Shown: piece after piece, positions 11,933-23,989 of the stretch
Position numbering within the stretch: the first letter of the stretch is position 1
How the letters are laid out: the number at the start of each line of letters is the position of its first letter
Assembly: GCA_963682025.1 (NCBI GenBank)
Contig: OY821517.1
Coordinates: forward strand, 338,579,644-338,643,643
DNA: 64,000 bases
DNA from: Cordilura impudica
Lineage: Eukaryota; Arthropoda; Insecta; Diptera; Scathophagidae
Direction: 5' to 3'
Notes under the pieces: model-generated
What the model was told of the DNA's origin: nothing
Database searches by the model: none
The model's input: only the letters and a program-made list of their open reading frames with translations
Translations under genes and position numbers: made by a program

Positions 11933-12159
11933 AGAGTTCAGAAAAAAATACACACTGAATCTGTGTGGTTTATGTATGTTCGAAAAAAAAATACGTGATA
12001 GAAAAATGTTCGTGTAGATAACGAAATATTAAAACGAAACACAGTCATGATTGTGTTGGGCACCGTACAAAATTTAGAAACACACATAATTGATATGAAA
12101 ATAAAAATATGTTTAGAACAGAACATTGTGTGTTTCATGTGTGTATTTTCTGAACCTTG
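11933..12159. mobile_element. MITE, 227 bp, with 9-bp target duplication
   Basis: The inverted ends share TTCAG followed by ATACACAC and its complement. AGTAATAAC flanks the element directly on both sides (11924-11932 and 12160-12168). An 8-9-bp duplication points to the hAT or Mutator superfamily. A second, truncated copy is at 370-596. Confidence 0.75.
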
Positions 12160-12189
12160 AGTAATAACTAGAAACACGTAAATTTTACA

Positions 12190-14237
12190 TTAAAAACATG
12201 TTTTTCTTAAAAAGTATTTGTTCATAAAAAAGTACCATTTCTTTTTTAAAAAAAAGTACCCTTTCTTAAAAATATGCCATATTCTTAAAAAAAGTACATT
12301 TTCATAAAAAATTATGTATGTTTTAATAAAAAGTCTTTAAAAAGGACCATTTTATTAAAAAAAAAATCAATTTTTTAAAAAATATTACATTTTCTTAATT
12401 ATTTTTTCTTAATAAAGTAAATTTTCTTTATAAAGTAATTTTGCTTACAAAAAGTACATTTTCTTAAGAAAGTAATTTTCTTAAAATAGTAATTTGTCTT
12501 TAAAGGGTAACTTTTCTTACAAAGTAAGTTTTCTTAAAAAAGTACATTTTGTTGAAAAAGTATATTTTCCAAAAAAAATTACCTTTCCTTAACTTTACGT
12601 ATCTTTTTTATTGAAATATCTTTTCTTTAAAATCCTTTTTTCTTAAAAAAAACAAGTTTTCATAAAAAAGTACCTTTCCTTAAAATTACCTTTTCTTAAT
12701 ATGGTATATTTTTATTTAAAAAAAGTGCATATTACTTAAAAAGTTAATTTAAATAAAAAAGGAAACTTTTCTTAAAAAAGTACTTTTTCTTAAATAAGTA
12801 AATTTTCTTAAAAAAGTAGCTTTTTTTAAAACAGTACATTTTCTTTAAAAAGTACTTTTTCTTAAAAGATTGTTTTTCTTAATACAGTACATTTTGTTAA
12901 AAAAAATGTTTTTCTTAATAAAAAAAACCTTTTCTTAAAAATTACCTTTTCATTAAAATTAAATTTTCTTCAAAAAATTAATTTTCTTAAAAAAGTAAAT
13001 TTTCTTAAAAAAGTAAATTTTCTTAAAAAAGTACATTTTCTTAAAAAAATACATTTTCTTAAAAAAATACATTTTCTTAAAAAAGTACATTTTCTTAAAA
13101 AAGTACCTTTTCTTAAAACAATATATATATATTTTCTTATCAATGTGCCTTTCTTAAAAAGAGGTACCTTTTCTTAAAAAAATACCTTTTCTTTAAAACA
13201 AACACCTTTTCTTAGAAACAGTACCTTTTCATAAGTTAATTTTCTTCAAAAAAATGATTTTCTCAAAAAAGAACATTTAAAAAAATAACTTTACTTAAAA
13301 GGTACCTTTTATTAAAAAAGTATCTTTTATTAAAAAGTACCTTTTATTAAAAGAAGTACCTTTTATTAATAAAAATACCCTTTTTTTAAAAAATCCCTTT
13401 TTTAAAAATAGTACGTTTTTTAAAACTACAGTACCTTTTCATAAAAAATTTCTAAAAAATACCTTTTCACAAAAATTTAATTTTCCTTAAAAATAAAATA
13501 AGTAGATTTCTAAAAAAAAGTACCTTTTCATAAAAAGTATTTTTTCTTAAAATAATTCCTTTTCTTTAAAAAGCAACGTTTCGTAAAACAATGCCTTTTC
13601 TTAAAAAAGTACATTTTCTTAAAAAACATTTTCTTAAAAATGCACCTTTCTTAAAACAAGTACCTGTTCTTAAAAAATACCTTTTCTTAAAAAAATACCT
13701 TTTCTTAAAAAAAGTACCTTTTCATACAAAGTAAATTTTCTGCAAAAAATTCATTTTCTTAAATAAGTACCTTTTCTTAAAAAAGCATATTTTCTAAAAA
13801 AAAAAAAAAAATAACTTGTTAAAAAAGTACCTTTTATTAAAAAAGTACATTTTATTAAAAAAAGTACCTTCTATTAAAAAGTACCTTTTAATAAAAACTA
13901 CCTTTTATTAAAAAAGTACCTTTTATTAAAAAAAGTACCTTTTATTAAAAAAAAGTACCTTTTATTAAAAAGTACCTTTTATTAAAAAAGGTACCTTTTA
14001 TTAAAAAGTACCTTTAATTAAAAAAGTACCTTTTTATTAAAAAAAAGTACCTTTTATTAAAAAAATACCTGTTCTTAAAATAATTACCTTTTTTAAAAAA
14101 GTATCTTTTCATAAAAAATCTTTTATACCAAAAACCTTCTCACAAAAAGTGAATTTTCTATAAAAAAAAAAAAAAAAACTTAACCCTGGACGGTTACTCT
14201 TCGTCGAATCGATGAAGCTCATTTACTCTTTATCATA

Positions 14238-14273
<36 letters not shown>

Positions 14274-14460
14274 CTTTAACTAAAAAAAATTTTTGTTTAT
14301 TTTTTACTTTAAAAATCGTTCAGCTAGAAATTTTTTAAAAAAATTGTTCGTCGATTCGACGAAGAGTAACTTTAATGTACTAAGAGTAACCTTCCAGGGT
14401 TAAGAAAAGTAACTTTTCTTTCAAAATTAAATTTTCCTTTTCTAATAAAATTACCTTTCA
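12190..14460. repeat. Degenerate minisatellite, ~18-bp unit TTTTCTTAAAAAAGTACC
   Basis: More than one hundred variant units of about 15-20 bases follow each other. Each is a short T-rich block, a short A-run and GTACC or GTACA. One sub-domain (about 13820-14070) has units of the form TTTTATTAAAAAAGTACC. The array is interrupted by a MITE at 14184-14399. A second array of the same unit lies at 28745-29135. Confidence 0.85.
14184..14399. mobile_element. piggyBac-type MITE, 216 bp
   Basis: It starts CCCTGGACGGTTACTC and ends with the diverged inverse ...CCAGGG, and both sides are flanked by TTAA (14180-14183, 14400-14403). TTAA targets and CCC/GGG ends are diagnostic of the piggyBac superfamily. 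The subterminal GTTACTCTTCGTCGAATCGA motif is also inverted at the other end. The centre has an ATT trinucleotide run. It is non-coding and inserted within the minisatellite. Confidence 0.85.
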
Positions 14461-14832
14461 GTCTGTTGAAATTTATACTTTAAGGATCTATTATTTTTAA
14501 AATTTATTAAATTTGAGTTTTTTTCAATAGGATTAAAAAAGAAGAAACAAAAGTATAAAAGTTCGCCGTTCGTTAAAAATTAGATCAAATGAATAATTTT
14601 AAATTGCCAAATAAAATTCCGTAAATTCTTAAAAATTTTAATATGTGATAAAAACTCGTTTTGTTAAATTTTCAGTTAAAATGAAGAAATTTCCAAAAAA
14701 AAAAAAATTCTTATAATTTTAAAATTTTTTTTAGTTATTTTCTTAAAATATTTTAAAAACGGATTTATTAATTTTTTTTTTTTTTAATTTACCAAATTTT
14801 TAGTTTTTTTTTTAAATTGAAAAAATCATAAC

Positions 14833-15305
14833 GCTGAGTACACACGAAGTACAGACGATGCAACCAAAAACGAAACTTCAGTTCTGTGTGTTTATTAAAT
14901 ATACTAAGTAGATATGAACTAAACAAATATACGTGGAAGAAAATAAATTGTATATTCATAATATTAATTATTAAATATTAATTAAAAAATTTTTATATTG
15001 ATTTATAAAATTTCTCAAATTTTAGTTATCTGAAATTTTCACCATTTTCGTCTCTCTTCTATTTTCTTTGCTCCGATATACAAAACATTACAGCACGACT
15101 GCTCTCAATGAAATATGTAAGCAAAAATTGTAAACATCGATAAAGACGATGGAACCATTGAGTTCGGAAACATTAAAAAATATCAAAATAATTTGATATT
15201 TGAGGAACCAAAATTAAAAAATTAACTTTGACATGAAGCATTGCTACACATGAGGGAACATTAAGTGAAACATGCCCCACTAATGTTCACTCGTGTGTAC
15301 TCAGC
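14833..15305. mobile_element. TIR MITE, 473 bp
   Basis: The ends are GCTGAGTACACACGAAGT and the inverse ACTCGTGTGTACTCAGC. There is no coding capacity and no clear target duplication. Superfamily unassigned. Confidence 0.7.
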
Positions 15306-15309
15306 TTAA

Positions 15310-15615
15310 TAATCAGCTGCTTGAAATTATTTAAATTTTATAAAATTTCCGTAAAAACTTTCCAATATTTACTTTAAAAAAATCACTTACAAGTTTCCTC
15401 AAATCCTAAAGATTTATAGTTTTTTAAAAGTGAACTTAATGGGTTAATAAAAAGCTTTATGCAAATTTATTTCATACTAAACAAACAACTTTAAAATTCA
15501 TTGCTTTGAAATGAATTGTATTATACATTTCAATCTAACATTGAATCATTTAATTGCAGTAAATGTTTATTAATTTGACTATAATTAGAACAATTTTTTT
15601 CACAAACAAATCTAC
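15310..15615. repeat. Right arm of the inverted repeat around the minisatellite
   Basis: This is the diverged reverse complement of 11320-11700 (see that entry). The best-preserved part is 15435-15470. Confidence 0.5.
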
Positions 15616-17880
15616 TGTATTGGAGCAAGACAAACATACTAGAGTTTAGCACAAGCTTTCATAATTAATATTTATAATGAAACGAAAGAATCAAAATATC
15701 AACAAAAATTTTAATTACAAAATTGAAAAATCAAAACATCAAATACGTATTTTAGTTTCTTGTTAAGTAGTTCCACTTTCCTCATGAGTTGGTTTTTCCA
15801 AATATCTGGAGTCTACATTTCTATATTGAAATAGGCTATATATATCATCTACATATGTATGTATAGCCTATTTAAACATAGAAATTTAAATTTTTAAGGA
15901 AATCAACATTTGAGCTTCAATTGTTTTGTCAATGATTCAATACCAAGAAAATTTTTTCCAATTTATTTATGTTTTTCGTAAAATTTAAATTTTTTTATGA
16001 TTTGATTTAGAATTTACAGAGGTTTTGAATCTAAAATCGAAAAACCATAAAATCGGAGGGAACGTACATATGTATATTTCTTATATCACATATTATAGGA
16101 ACTTGTTAAATGTAACACAAATTTAAAATTTATATTCAGAATCAAAAAATATTTTTTTAATCTTACGAATTTTAAAAATCGAATGAAGAAAATCTATATT
16201 AAAAAAAACAACTTTTTTTTTCTGAATTGACTACGAATTCGAAACTGGAAACTGTAAAGTCTATTTAGTTGAAATGGGTGTTACAAGGTTTAATAAGAGT
16301 AACTTTTTTAATTAAGGTCATATGAGTAAGAAAAAAAAGCTTTAAAGCTAAGATTTATTATTCAAGCCCAAAAGAAAAGAAATGTTTGAATAAAAATTTG
16401 TTTCAATGTAAAGAATTTGGAATTAAAGAAAACGTTTTGAAATTTTGTAATTTTTTTTTCAAGATATATATCAGCTTGAAAACAAGTTGGAAAACAAATT
16501 TGGTGTGATTTTTTTCACCATAGCAATGCTGTAGTACAGTTTTTATTGTTGTTGGCTGCTGCCAGTGGTTAATGTAAAAATTGATGATGTCATCTAAATT
16601 TTAGTCATAGCACACCGTATACTCTTAGCAATTTCAATATTAAATTTTTTTTAACATTTTCAACACCATTAAATTTCGTTAGTTTATTAACTGTTTAATG
16701 ATTTTAAAACGAAGAATTATAGAAATCTTTAGGAATTTTCTAGTTAAAAGCCATAATTTTAATTGTATGCCGCACCCAATTTTTTAAATTCTTCTTTTTT
16801 TAATGAAGATCTGTATTTAAACAATTTAAATGTAAAAAAAACACTGAATTCACTTGTTTGTATAGATTTTTTTGCACTTTATCTTTCTGTTTCTTTGTAA
16901 ATTTATTTCATTTTCTATCTAGTCTACTCTCAAACAAAACACAAAGTTAAACAATAAAAATTTAACAAAAAAATTTTTTTTTTTTAATATATATAAAGAA
17001 AAAATCTATTTACCAGTAAATACAAAAATGAATAAACGTTGCTAACGCGTTGAAACTTGTTTAAAGACTGAAACAATTCTCTTTTGAGTACCGAGTTTTA
17101 TTATTTCGATAAACTTTAGAGCAAAATCTGAATGTATAAAAAAGCAGCGAGAAACTTTTTTTTGTCATACAAACAATACAATAATGCCGGCTCTGTACAA
17201 ATGTTGTTAGTGTGTTGCTGTTTCTTTTGATTAACTCCACCGGTGTAATTTCTATTGTATATATTTACATGACGTCATTATATTGAGTATTTTCGCCATA
17301 GCAGGAGTATAAAATTGTTATAAAATTTCGAATAAATTTGAATAGAGCCCAGTGAAAATGTTGCAGAGAAAACAAGTTTTTATTATAAAAATTTATATTG
17401 TACATTTCTTTTTTTTTTCTTCTTTTTTTTTTCATTAAGAAAAAAAATTAATTGTAATGGAAAATAGTTGTTTAGTTCATGTTAAACATTTATATGTATG
17501 AATGTAAGTTAAAGTGTGTCAATTTAAGTTATGCTCTTACTATTGTGTTGTAAGTTCTGTGTGTCCACCCTAGTGAGTCACGTTTTTGTTAGTTGTTTTA
17601 TTAGGATTCCAAATGTACATTTCATTTTTCCTTTTACTCTTGACTTGTATAGAAAATTGATTTTTGCTATAAATTTTAATAGGTTGTATTTTTATCGGCA
17701 GGTTATTTTTACAGACTATTTTCAAACATTCTAGAGTGTAACTTATTTCATTGCAAAATTCGTATTTAATTCAAATACAGTGTGTAGTACAACTGATGGT
17801 ACCTTGGTCGAATTAAGACAGTTTGTTAATTTAATCCAATAATAAGGCAAAAGTTATTTTTTACCTTATGTATTACTATC
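15616..17880. other. Unassigned AT-rich stretch
   Basis: No gene recognised. A short palindrome (about 15812-15890, GAAATAGGCTATA and its inverse) may form a hairpin. A 67-codon frame at 17531-17734 is cysteine-rich and T-rich without family features, and I do not regard it as a gene. Confidence 0.3.
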
Positions 17881-17882
17881 TA

Positions 17883-18019
17883 CTAGCAGAGCCCAGCCCT
17901 CGAAATTCGAGTGCAAGTTCTAGGAAATTGTATTTTTTCATTAAATTTTTTTTCAATGTTTTTTTAATCTATATAAATACTATATATAAAAATTATTATG
18001 AATATTTAAATAAAATTCA
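17883..18019 (-). mobile_element. Helitron 3' end (hairpin family), truncated
   Basis: On the minus strand it ends CTAG at 17886-17883 followed by T, preceded by the CTCGAAATTCGAG palindrome. The copy is cut at 18019 by another Helitron end. Confidence 0.6.
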
Positions 18020-18530
18020 TCTATATATATAAAATTCATTTTCTGTTTGTTTGTTTGTTTGACCGCTATACAAATTTTTATTTTTCAATGGATTTCCCTG
18101 AAATTTGGTATACACATCCCTATACTCCAGGAAAGGTCGCCATATGCTTTTTACCGGCCACGCCTACTTTTACGCCCACTTTTTATGTAAAATTCATTTT
18201 GTTTTTTTATATTTGTTCACTATACAAATTTTTATTTGTTAACGGTTACTCTGAAATTTGGTACACACGATCTTTTACCATATGCTTCTTATCTGCCACG
18301 CCTACTTTTGCGCCCACTTTTTTAATTTTTTATGGGTTTCACTCGAATTTACTGCACATTATTCTCAAATTCCAGGCAAGGTCGTCATATACTTTTATCG
18401 GCCACGCTTTCTGTATACGCTTTTAGTGTCTGTTAACATATTTTAATTTTTCAATGGACTTCCCAAAAATTTTGTGCATAAATCTCTTTACTTACTACTC
18501 TTGAGTTTACACCATTATGAAATAAATATT
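18020..18530 (+). mobile_element. Helitron 5' end fragment (second family)
   Basis: It begins TCTATATATATAAAATTC after an A, followed by GTTTGTTTGTTTG, the same 5' terminus as the Helitron at 30562. The body has the repeated 'ATTTGGTATACACA...CACGCC' pattern also seen at 30640-31160. I could not find a matching CTAG 3' end. Confidence 0.6.
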
Positions 18531-18567
18531 TTAAATCAACCTATTACAAATTTTCCCGTCTTGCCTT

Positions 18568-19385
18568 TTTATACCCTCCACTCCAGTGTGCAGAGGGTAT
18601 ATATAAGTTTGTCATTCCGTTTGTAATAATTAGAAAAAAAAATTTTGGACCCCATAAAATACATATATTTGTGATCCTTATAACAACCGGAGTTGATATA
18701 GCGATGTCCATCTGTCCGTCTGTCCGTCTGTGGAAATCACGATGACGGCATCAATCGGGCAGCTAGGGTGCTCTTTGACATAAAAAATAATAACTGACAT
18801 CCTGAGAAGTTTGCTATTTAAAATCGTGCAAATCGGTCGATTAGGGCCCGAGATTTAATGAAGATCTAAAAAAAGTCTTGAAAAAATGTAATTTTCTTTG
18901 TTGTTCTTGTCACGATCACGCCCTCAATAGGATAGCTAAGGTGATAATTTTTAGTGAGAATGATTCACCAAATTCAAGGGAAGATTTCTTTTTCATTAAA
19001 ATCGGTGGAACAGGTCCAGGGAAATCTCTAAAAAAGTAAAAAAAAAATTAAAAATATGATGTTTCTATATTGTTCTTGTTGTTATTCTAAATGTTGTATT
19101 GTTGTCATAGCTGGACTTGTTGTTTTTGTGGTCTTTGTGGTAATAATATAATAAAAACTAACCCTTTGTACATTTTTTTTATTAACTCTGGTAGAAAAAT
19201 TTAAAAGTTTCCATTGTTTTGGCATCACTAAAAAAAATTCACTAGATCATTTCTGTCATTGCCACGAGCCTGCCTGCAAAGTTTCAGATCGATTGGGTCA
19301 CGGGAAAGGGGTTAAAATCGATCCAAAATTTTTTCGACAAGCAGACACTACGAGTAAATACAAAGGGAGTAAAAATTCACCAGAA
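18568..19385 (-). repeat. GTCY-type dispersed repeat (large family), partial
   Basis: It starts TTTTTATACCCTCCACTC and contains TGTCCGTCTGTCCGTCTGTG near 18711-18730. It is the reverse orientation of the 3' end of the repeat at 48497-51345. Right boundary uncertain. It is non-coding. Confidence 0.6.
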
Positions 19386-20690
19386 TCTAAAGCAAATAAT
19401 GCTAAAATACCTAGTTATTAAAAAAAAAAACAATGTAAATTTAGCAAAAAAAATTTTAATGTATTAATTTATTTAAAGAGAAAAACACAAAAATAACGTT
19501 TGATGTTGTATTTTTTGTGTGTAATATTTACATATATGTACATACATATTAAATAATACAAATAATATACATGTATTCAATATATGTATATCCATAATAA
19601 CTGCATGTTAGAAATAAATCGGTATATTATTTTATTTACATAAAATTCTGCAATATTTTGTTGTGGGGAAAATACATTTCTTTTGCATTAACAGAGTGTC
19701 ACTTCATTTTGCTCAGCATGACTATGCCACAGTAGATGGCGCCACAATTTTTGTTCTAATTAGCTTTGCAATAGTTATTTCTATTTTATCATGAATGTCA
19801 ATATTTTCAAATAGATATCATATAGAACAATGTTAAGAGTATACACCGGCTGGTCTTTTATTTCATACGTTTTTTCATTATTCTTTTACAAATATGAACA
19901 TAAGATTGGCATATTAACTTTTTGTTGTCTTTACAAAATAGAGTTACCGAGTTCATCAATGAGTTTTTTGCTTTCAAAACAGTTCTACATAGTTATATAG
20001 AATTATTATTCTGCTTTACCTACAAAATATCTGATTGCGATTACATCTAATTTTTAAAAATTGTTTATAATTACTAAAGCATTATTATTCACATAAATAC
20101 AAAATTGAACTTTTTAAATTTTCCATTCAAATTTAAGAAAATATCAATTCTAAAAACTGGAATTAAAATTTCCAATTACAAATTAGAAAATATTAACTGA
20201 ATTTCAGAAAATCATATCAAAACTTCGGAAATAATAATTTTAAATTTAGAAGACATCAATTGCATCTTTAATATATTATTCGTTAAACACAAATTGAAAT
20301 TCCAAAAAAAACACCAAATATGTTTACATTTAAAAAATGTTTACATTAAAAAAAAATATTGGCATTCAGGAGAAATTAATAGCTTTTCAGTAACTTCTTT
20401 TAACGATTGTCGAATCGTTAAAAAAGAAAAGCAAAATTATCAGTAAAATTTTTAAACAATATTCGCTATTGTTAATGTCAGCTGTTGTTGTTATCTAAAC
20501 GACAACCATTTTTGTGTTGTTTATTCAATCGATAAAAACTTAAATTTTTAGGTTGAAATGTCGTCATACATAAATAAAAATCATAAAATAGTGAAAATAT
20601 TTTGCTTCTATTAAAAAACTTTTTTATATAAATAAAAATAAATAAACAGAAATATTAGTAAAAAAAAAGAGATATTAAACATAAAAACAG
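19386..20690. other. Unassigned AT-rich stretch
   Basis: I see no gene or bounded repeat. TATGTACATACATAT microsatellite-like words occur near 19530-19590. Confidence 0.3.
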
Positions 20691-21401
20691 GAAAAACTAC
20701 AATACACAGGACTCAAAATCAACGCTGGCAAAACAAAAACACTAAGTGTTGGTACAACAACAGTTCCAATGACCATCAACAGCCAAACTTATGATGCATG
20801 TGAACAATTTTGTTATCTTGAATGTGAAATCTCACCTAATGGAGGAACCGAACTTGATGTTGATGCTAGAATTAACAAGGCAAGAGCGTCTTTTGGCATA
20901 CTAGCTCCAGTATGGCAAAGTAATAAAATTTCTCAAACCACTAAACTTAGAATTTTTGAGGCAAATGTCAAGTCTGTCCTATTATATGGGTGTACAACCT
21001 GGAAAGTCACCAACAGGATCACAAAACGATTGCAAACATTTGTCAACCGCTGCCTAAGAAGGATATTACGTATCTTTTGGCCTCAAACAATATCGAATGC
21101 CGAGTTGTTACTAAAAGCAAAGCAAATGGAAGTAGCAACTGAGATACGTAAACGGAAATGGCAGTGGATTGGACACACTCTCCGTCGAAATGATGATAAT
21201 GTATCCAAGCAAGCTCTTAGATGGAACCCATTTCATCAAGATGGCAGAGAAAGTGGTAGGCCACGTATAACATGGAGACGTTCAACAGAATCCGAAATGA
21301 ATCAACTGGGTGTATCTTGGAACGAATTAAGGTCTATTTCTCAAAACCGAGTCAGATGGAGATCTGCAATTATTGGCGCCCTATGCTCCAGCGGGAGTTA
21401 G
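20691..21401 (+). pseudogene. 3' end of an RTE-type LINE (reverse transcriptase C-terminus)
   Basis: The frame is open from about 20691 to a stop at 21399-21401. It begins inside the reverse transcriptase at a GLKINAGKTK segment, the conserved stretch after the catalytic core. It continues with the C-terminal region typical of RTE-like elements (YLECEISPNGG, LLYGCTTWK, RLQTFVNRCLRRIL, KWQWIGHTLRR, GRPRITWRR). The endonuclease and catalytic FADD region are missing, so this is a 5'-truncated insertion, the usual result of target-primed reverse transcription. The sequence just after the stop is a TA/AACATA microsatellite (21406-21432), the kind of tail RTE elements carry. The class is firm; the exact clade is inferred. 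Confidence 0.8.
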
Positions 21402-21432
21402 AGGAACATATATATATATAAACATAAACATA

Positions 21433-22120
21433 AAATCATCCTGTCAAACACGAAGTAATTTGTTTTTTTCTATTCTTCTTTGCGTTTTTCGCTTATTTTA
21501 ACAGAGATGCCACTCGTTTACAATTTAAATAAATAAAAAAATAGATTTGTCGACTGTCGTTAAGATGTATGTACTTAGTGAATCACTTAATCCTTAGTGC
21601 AAACAACAATAGCTGTCGATATATTTTGCGATTGTCGGATCGTTGAAATTTACAGAATCACACTACAGAAAACATTTATTTAAATTCAATGAATTTTAGA
21701 AAACGTCAAATGATATTTAAGAATTGCGAACATAAAAACTGTTACATAAATAAACGCAATTTGATGAGAATGTTATTTTTTATATATAAATTTTCAAAAA
21801 TTTTTTTGGATGAAAATTTGAAGTTTTTCAGAGAATAAAGAGAACAAATTATTTTATTTAAAATGTTTGGGACATTTGGTTTTTTGCGTTTGGCATCCCT
21901 AATTTGAATATATATTATTATAAATTTATTCTCTATGTTTTCCAAATATGGCAATATTTTAATAAAAAAATTGAGAGAGTTTTTTTTTGGTTATTATTTT
22001 GTTACTCCATCCGACCTATATGGCCGCAATGAAGAAATATTTGGCCAGTTAAAAGAAACTATACAGCCATCTCCAATTAGCACGATTTAATGCATATAGC
22101 CACCCTACACAACCATTACT
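21433..22120. other. Unassigned stretch
   Basis: No gene recognised. Confidence 0.3.
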
Positions 22121-22124
22121 TTTG

Positions 22125-22300
22125 CAATGGAGGTTAGGGCGAGCTATTTAATTAGCAAAAACTAAATTAAACGAGAAGTTATGTCATATAACCGGAAACG
22201 CATGCATATAGGTATATAACCTAAACGCATGCCGATCAGCAACCATGATGACCAAAAAGCAAACACCGAAATAAATCCGAAATTATAGAAAAGACGAAAA
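22125..22300. repeat. Dispersed repeat shared with 46600-46760
   Basis: Both copies share, in order, GGTTAG, ATATAACC, GCATATAGGTATATAACCTA (here; slightly different in the other copy) and GATCAGCAAC. Boundaries and class unknown; it may be part of a Helitron body, since helicase sequence follows at 22408. Confidence 0.5.
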
Positions 22301-22407
22301 CCAACCCAAAGAATTTGCTGAAATAATTTGGTATTAAGTTTAACAAATTGTTTACTTTTTCATTTACATTTATTATCAAGACTCAAACCGAGGTGGAGGG
22401 TATCAAA

Positions 22408-22521
22408 GATTCGGCACAATTATTTGTCGCCTGCTCCAGAGTTGGGAGCCAGCATAAGCTTTTCGTATATGCACCAGAAGGAAAAACCAGAATTGCTGTA
22501 TATCCCCAAGCTCTAGAATAA
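22408..22521 (+). pseudogene. C-terminus of Helitron Rep/Pif1 helicase
   Basis: The frame reads DSAQLFVACSRVG, then KLFVYAPEGKT, and ends AVYPQALE before the stop at 22519-22521. This is the C-terminal end of the Pif1-like helicase that drives Helitron rolling-circle transposition. A similar piece is at 31942-32240. Only about 37 codons remain. The parent Helitron continues to about 23096 and is interrupted by the MITE at 22586-23030. Confidence 0.75.
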
Positions 22522-22585
22522 CTAAAATTCGTAACTTTTAGACATAATATGCTCAAAATAATCCATGCTAAGTTGTAATGGTAAG

Positions 22586-23030
22586 CAGGCGCTCAGCACT
22601 TAGTCCCCAATGAACAAATTCCCCAAATTTTTTAAAAAAAGGTCCCCAAAAGAAATGAACAAATTTTCCATACTGATGATCACTTATTGAATAAAGTAAT
22701 TCAATTTTTAAAAGTTCTGATTCCTTTAATTTGCAAACGATTTCGTTATATTTGATGCTTACAAAATAAATAAAATCCAAACAACAAACTTAAGGCGGTT
22801 TCGCAGCTTATTTTTGAAGCATTTTCACTGTAGTGTCTTATAAAAAAAGTTTTAAATTTAAAGATCACAAAATTTGAAATTGCATTAAAACATGAATTTG
22901 TTCCCCCAAAAACGTAAACATTGGGGAATTTTTTCATAATGAACAAATTCCCCAATCCCATACAAATTTTTTGGGAGAAAGTTAATTTTTTTGAGGAATG
23001 GTTCATTGGGGACTAAGTACTCAGCGCCTG
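22586..23030. mobile_element. TIR MITE, 445 bp, 5-bp target duplication
   Basis: The ends are CAGGCGCTCAGCACTTAGTC and its inverse, matching over about 30 bases. GTAAG flanks both sides directly (22581-22585, 23031-23035). CCCCAATGAACAAATTCCCC-like motifs repeat inside both ends. It is non-coding and superfamily uncertain. Confidence 0.8.
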
Positions 23031-23035
23031 GTAAG

Positions 23036-23100
23036 CATAGTGAACCATTTTTGAAGTCAAAGGCCTTTGGATCCCGGGCAAGACCGGGTAAAAACAGTAG
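23036..23100 (+). mobile_element. Probable Helitron 3' end
   Basis: A CCCGGGCAAGACCGGGT hairpin is followed after a few bases by AGTAGT, a degraded CTAGT. This fits the 3' end of the Helitron whose helicase remnant is at 22408-22521. Confidence 0.5.
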
Positions 23101-23147
23101 TTATAAATATTTAACACCCAGAACTATATAACTTCGTTTGTTAATAA

Positions 23148-23430
23148 TTTCATAAGAGCCTAAAGTTATGCTAATCAATTTTAGCCAATTCAGAGTTCAA
23201 CACAAATTTAATAACCACATAGTTTTTTATTTGAATTCTTAAACATGTGTTTTATGTATGTGCTAGTAGGAACTTTAAATAAATTTTATTTAAAAAAGAA
23301 ATGTATCATATGGTGCACATCTACAAAGAAATGCCTTTCAAATGGTATATTTTTTGTCAAAATCGGTTAGTAATTGAAGGTGTAGAATATGTCACAAGAA
23401 ATCGCCTTGTCTATTATTAATATTATAAAT
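23148..23430 (-). mobile_element. Helitron fragment (hairpin family), 5' part
   Basis: It ends at about 23430 with the complement of the family 5' terminus (CTATTATTAATATTATAAAT). The body matches 28021-28320. No 3' end is present. Confidence 0.6.
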
Positions 23431-23555
23431 TCTCTAACATAATAAAAAATTATTAATTTATTTAATAAAGCAAAATCATACAATTCAGAAACCATGACAA
23501 CTGCATATTTATGAGCAACAAAAGTCTGGGTACCCCTGAGAAAAATTAGAAAATA

Positions 23556-23935
23556 TTTATAATATTAATAGGTTAGCCGATTTCTTGTGACCGATGTTTT
23601 GTTCTACCGTTTTATCCCGATTTTGACCAAACGTATATTATTTGAAAGGTATTTTTTTTAGCCGTTTTGCAGATTTACAGATTATTAAGTTTTTTCCTTT
23701 ACTTTGAGTAAATTGCATTTAAAGTTGCTACTAACACATACATAAAACTATACAATACTATGTTATGTGTGTGTTTAATAAATTTGTTAATGGGTTTGTA
23801 ATAAAAATGAGTTTGTTTTTGTGTTGATTTGTGAATTGGCTATAATTGATAAGCATACTTTTAGGGTCTTTATTTAATGAAAAAATAAAATTTCCTAGAA
23901 TTTGCGCTCGAATTTCGAGTGCTGGAACCTGCTAG
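23556..23935 (+). mobile_element. Non-autonomous Helitron, complete (hairpin family)
   Basis: Its 5' end is a variant of TCTATAATATTAATAGG. The 3' end has the CTCGAATTTCGAG palindrome at about 23907-23921 and CTAG at 23932-23935, followed by T. It is the same family as 1710-2077, opposite orientation, and non-coding. Confidence 0.7.
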
Positions 23936-23989
23936 TATAAATAAATATATTGATATTGTTTTACAATACTTTAGTTAATACTTTGCAGG

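Noticed and set aside
12190..14460. CRISPR-like array
   Set aside because: The units are contiguous and degenerate with no unique spacers, and the genome is eukaryotic. It is a minisatellite.
15812..15890. Imperfect palindrome suggesting a MITE or microRNA hairpin
   Set aside because: The arms are short and A/T-biased and I found no target duplication or second copy.
18055..18426. 123-codon frame
   Set aside because: It is a translation of the repetitive 'CACGCC...TTTGGTATACAC' body of a Helitron fragment.
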